Origin: Dolosigranulum pigrum ATCC 51524
GTDB taxonomy: Bacteria; Bacillota; Bacilli; Lactobacillales; Carnobacteriaceae_A
Reading direction: 5' to 3'
Assembly: GCF_000245815.1 (NCBI RefSeq)
Contig: NZ_JH601103.1
Span: 1,355,741-1,419,740 of the forward strand
DNA length: 64,000 bases
Part shown: one piece after another, positions 63,840 to 64,000 of the stretch
How positions within the stretch are numbered: the first letter of the stretch is position 1
Layout of the letters: every line of letters begins with the position of its first letter
Notes under the pieces: generated by a model
Databases searched by the model: none
Seen by the model: the letters and a program-made list of their open reading frames with translations, nothing else
Told to the model about the DNA's origin: nothing
Translations under genes and position numbers: made by a program

Positions 63840-64000
63840 AATTTAGAGTCATTCAAAACAACACAGCTCTAAAACACTGAGATTGCCTTTATGATTGACC
63901 TTGATGTTTTGGAGTCATTCAAAACAACACAGCTCTAAAACACCACACGTACAGTTGGTCGCATATCAACCGTTTTGGAGTCATTCAAAACAACACAGCT
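63840..64000 (-). CRISPR. Type II-A-like CRISPR array, leader-distal end, runs off the right edge
   Basis: Three repeats of 36 bp are seen: 63840-63875 (degenerate), 63906-63941 (exact) and 63972-64000 (cut by the window edge), with 30-bp spacers at 63876-63905 and 63942-63971. On the minus strand the repeat starts GTTTTAGAGCTGTGTTG, the form used by Cas9 crRNAs of streptococci and relatives. The three mismatches of the 63840 copy are all at the outer end (positions 1, 2 and 6 of the plus-strand form), so this is the old, leader-distal end. Leader and cas genes should lie to the right; none is in the window, nor is a tracrRNA. Confidence 0.95.

Noticed and set aside
63700..63840. Possible tracrRNA beside the array
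   Set aside because: No second anti-repeat is found here or next to thrS; the hairpins are explained as the array terminator and the terminal-repeat pairing.
63876..63971. Self-targeting by the two complete spacers
   Set aside because: I saw no matching sequence elsewhere in the window by eye; an exhaustive search was not possible.

Overview
The window comes from a low-GC Gram-positive genome of the order Lactobacillales, most likely the Aerococcaceae/Carnobacteriaceae/Enterococcaceae side of it. The reasons are the gene-order blocks rarA-6S RNA-usp, divergent ccpA/pepQ, dinG-tseB-asnS-dnaD-nth, liaXYZ-like genes next to hprK-lgt-gpsA-trxB-pgcA, rapZ-yvcK-whiA-clpP, strong AGGAGG ribosome sites and TATAAT promoters. 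I cannot name the genus from sequence alone. Most of the window is core chromosome. There are no rRNA or tRNA genes, no transposase and no prophage.

Layout. 1-0.9 kb: start of an ABC-transporter ATPase and a 56-residue two-helix membrane protein, each preceded by a copy of the same 87-bp upstream block. 0.9-8.5 kb: small conserved proteins, cardiolipin synthase, RNase J2, BirA, RarA, 6S RNA and a universal stress protein. 8.6-15 kb: an M3 oligopeptidase, TrhO, a RelBE toxin-antitoxin pair with two operator-like palindromes, and a class A penicillin-binding protein. 15.1-18 kb: remnant of an oligopeptide-binding protein gene (intact SD and start codon, body deleted), then ccpA diverging from pepQ. 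18-25 kb: envelope and membrane proteins (YtxH, DUF948, MscS, CorC-type, CPBP protease, YeiH) and a PLD-superfamily protein. 25.1-30.7 kb: a five-gene homoserine/threonine operon (hom-asd-ask-thrC-thrB). 30.9-40.5 kb: nth, dnaD, asnS, tseB, dinG, cca, mazG-like, ypiB, ypiA. 40.6-43.7 kb: thrS under a Thr T-box, a possible small RNA, and clpP. 43.8-52.8 kb: whiA-yvcK-rapZ, pgcA, trxB, a TPR protein, gpsA, lgt, hprK. 52.9-56 kb: a LiaXYZ-like envelope-stress cluster with three PspC proteins and a candidate LiaR/CesR box. 56-63.7 kb: uvrA, a secreted LysM protein with a tandemly repeated C-terminal domain, glutathione peroxidase, PepF and a D-2-hydroxyacid dehydrogenase. 63.8-64 kb: leader-distal end of a type II-A-like CRISPR array that continues past the window.

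How the genes fit together. HprK and CcpA are two arms of carbon catabolite control, and cre-like sites lie beside ccpA and the oppA remnant. Cell-envelope work is over-represented: Cls, PBP, Lgt, GpsA, TseB, LiaXYZ-like proteins, LysM protein and MscS. Threonine supply (hom to thrB) and threonine charging (thrS T-box) are both present, but only thrS has a T-box. RNase J2, 6S RNA, RapZ, ClpP and RelE give RNA and protein turnover.

I did not find a clearly new multi-gene system inside the window. The best leads are the paired promoter blocks at the left edge, the LiaXYZ-like cluster with its candidate box, the LysM tandem domain, the possible RNA between clpP and thrS, an endonuclease III without the usual iron-sulphur cysteines, and the CRISPR locus whose cas genes should lie just to the right.
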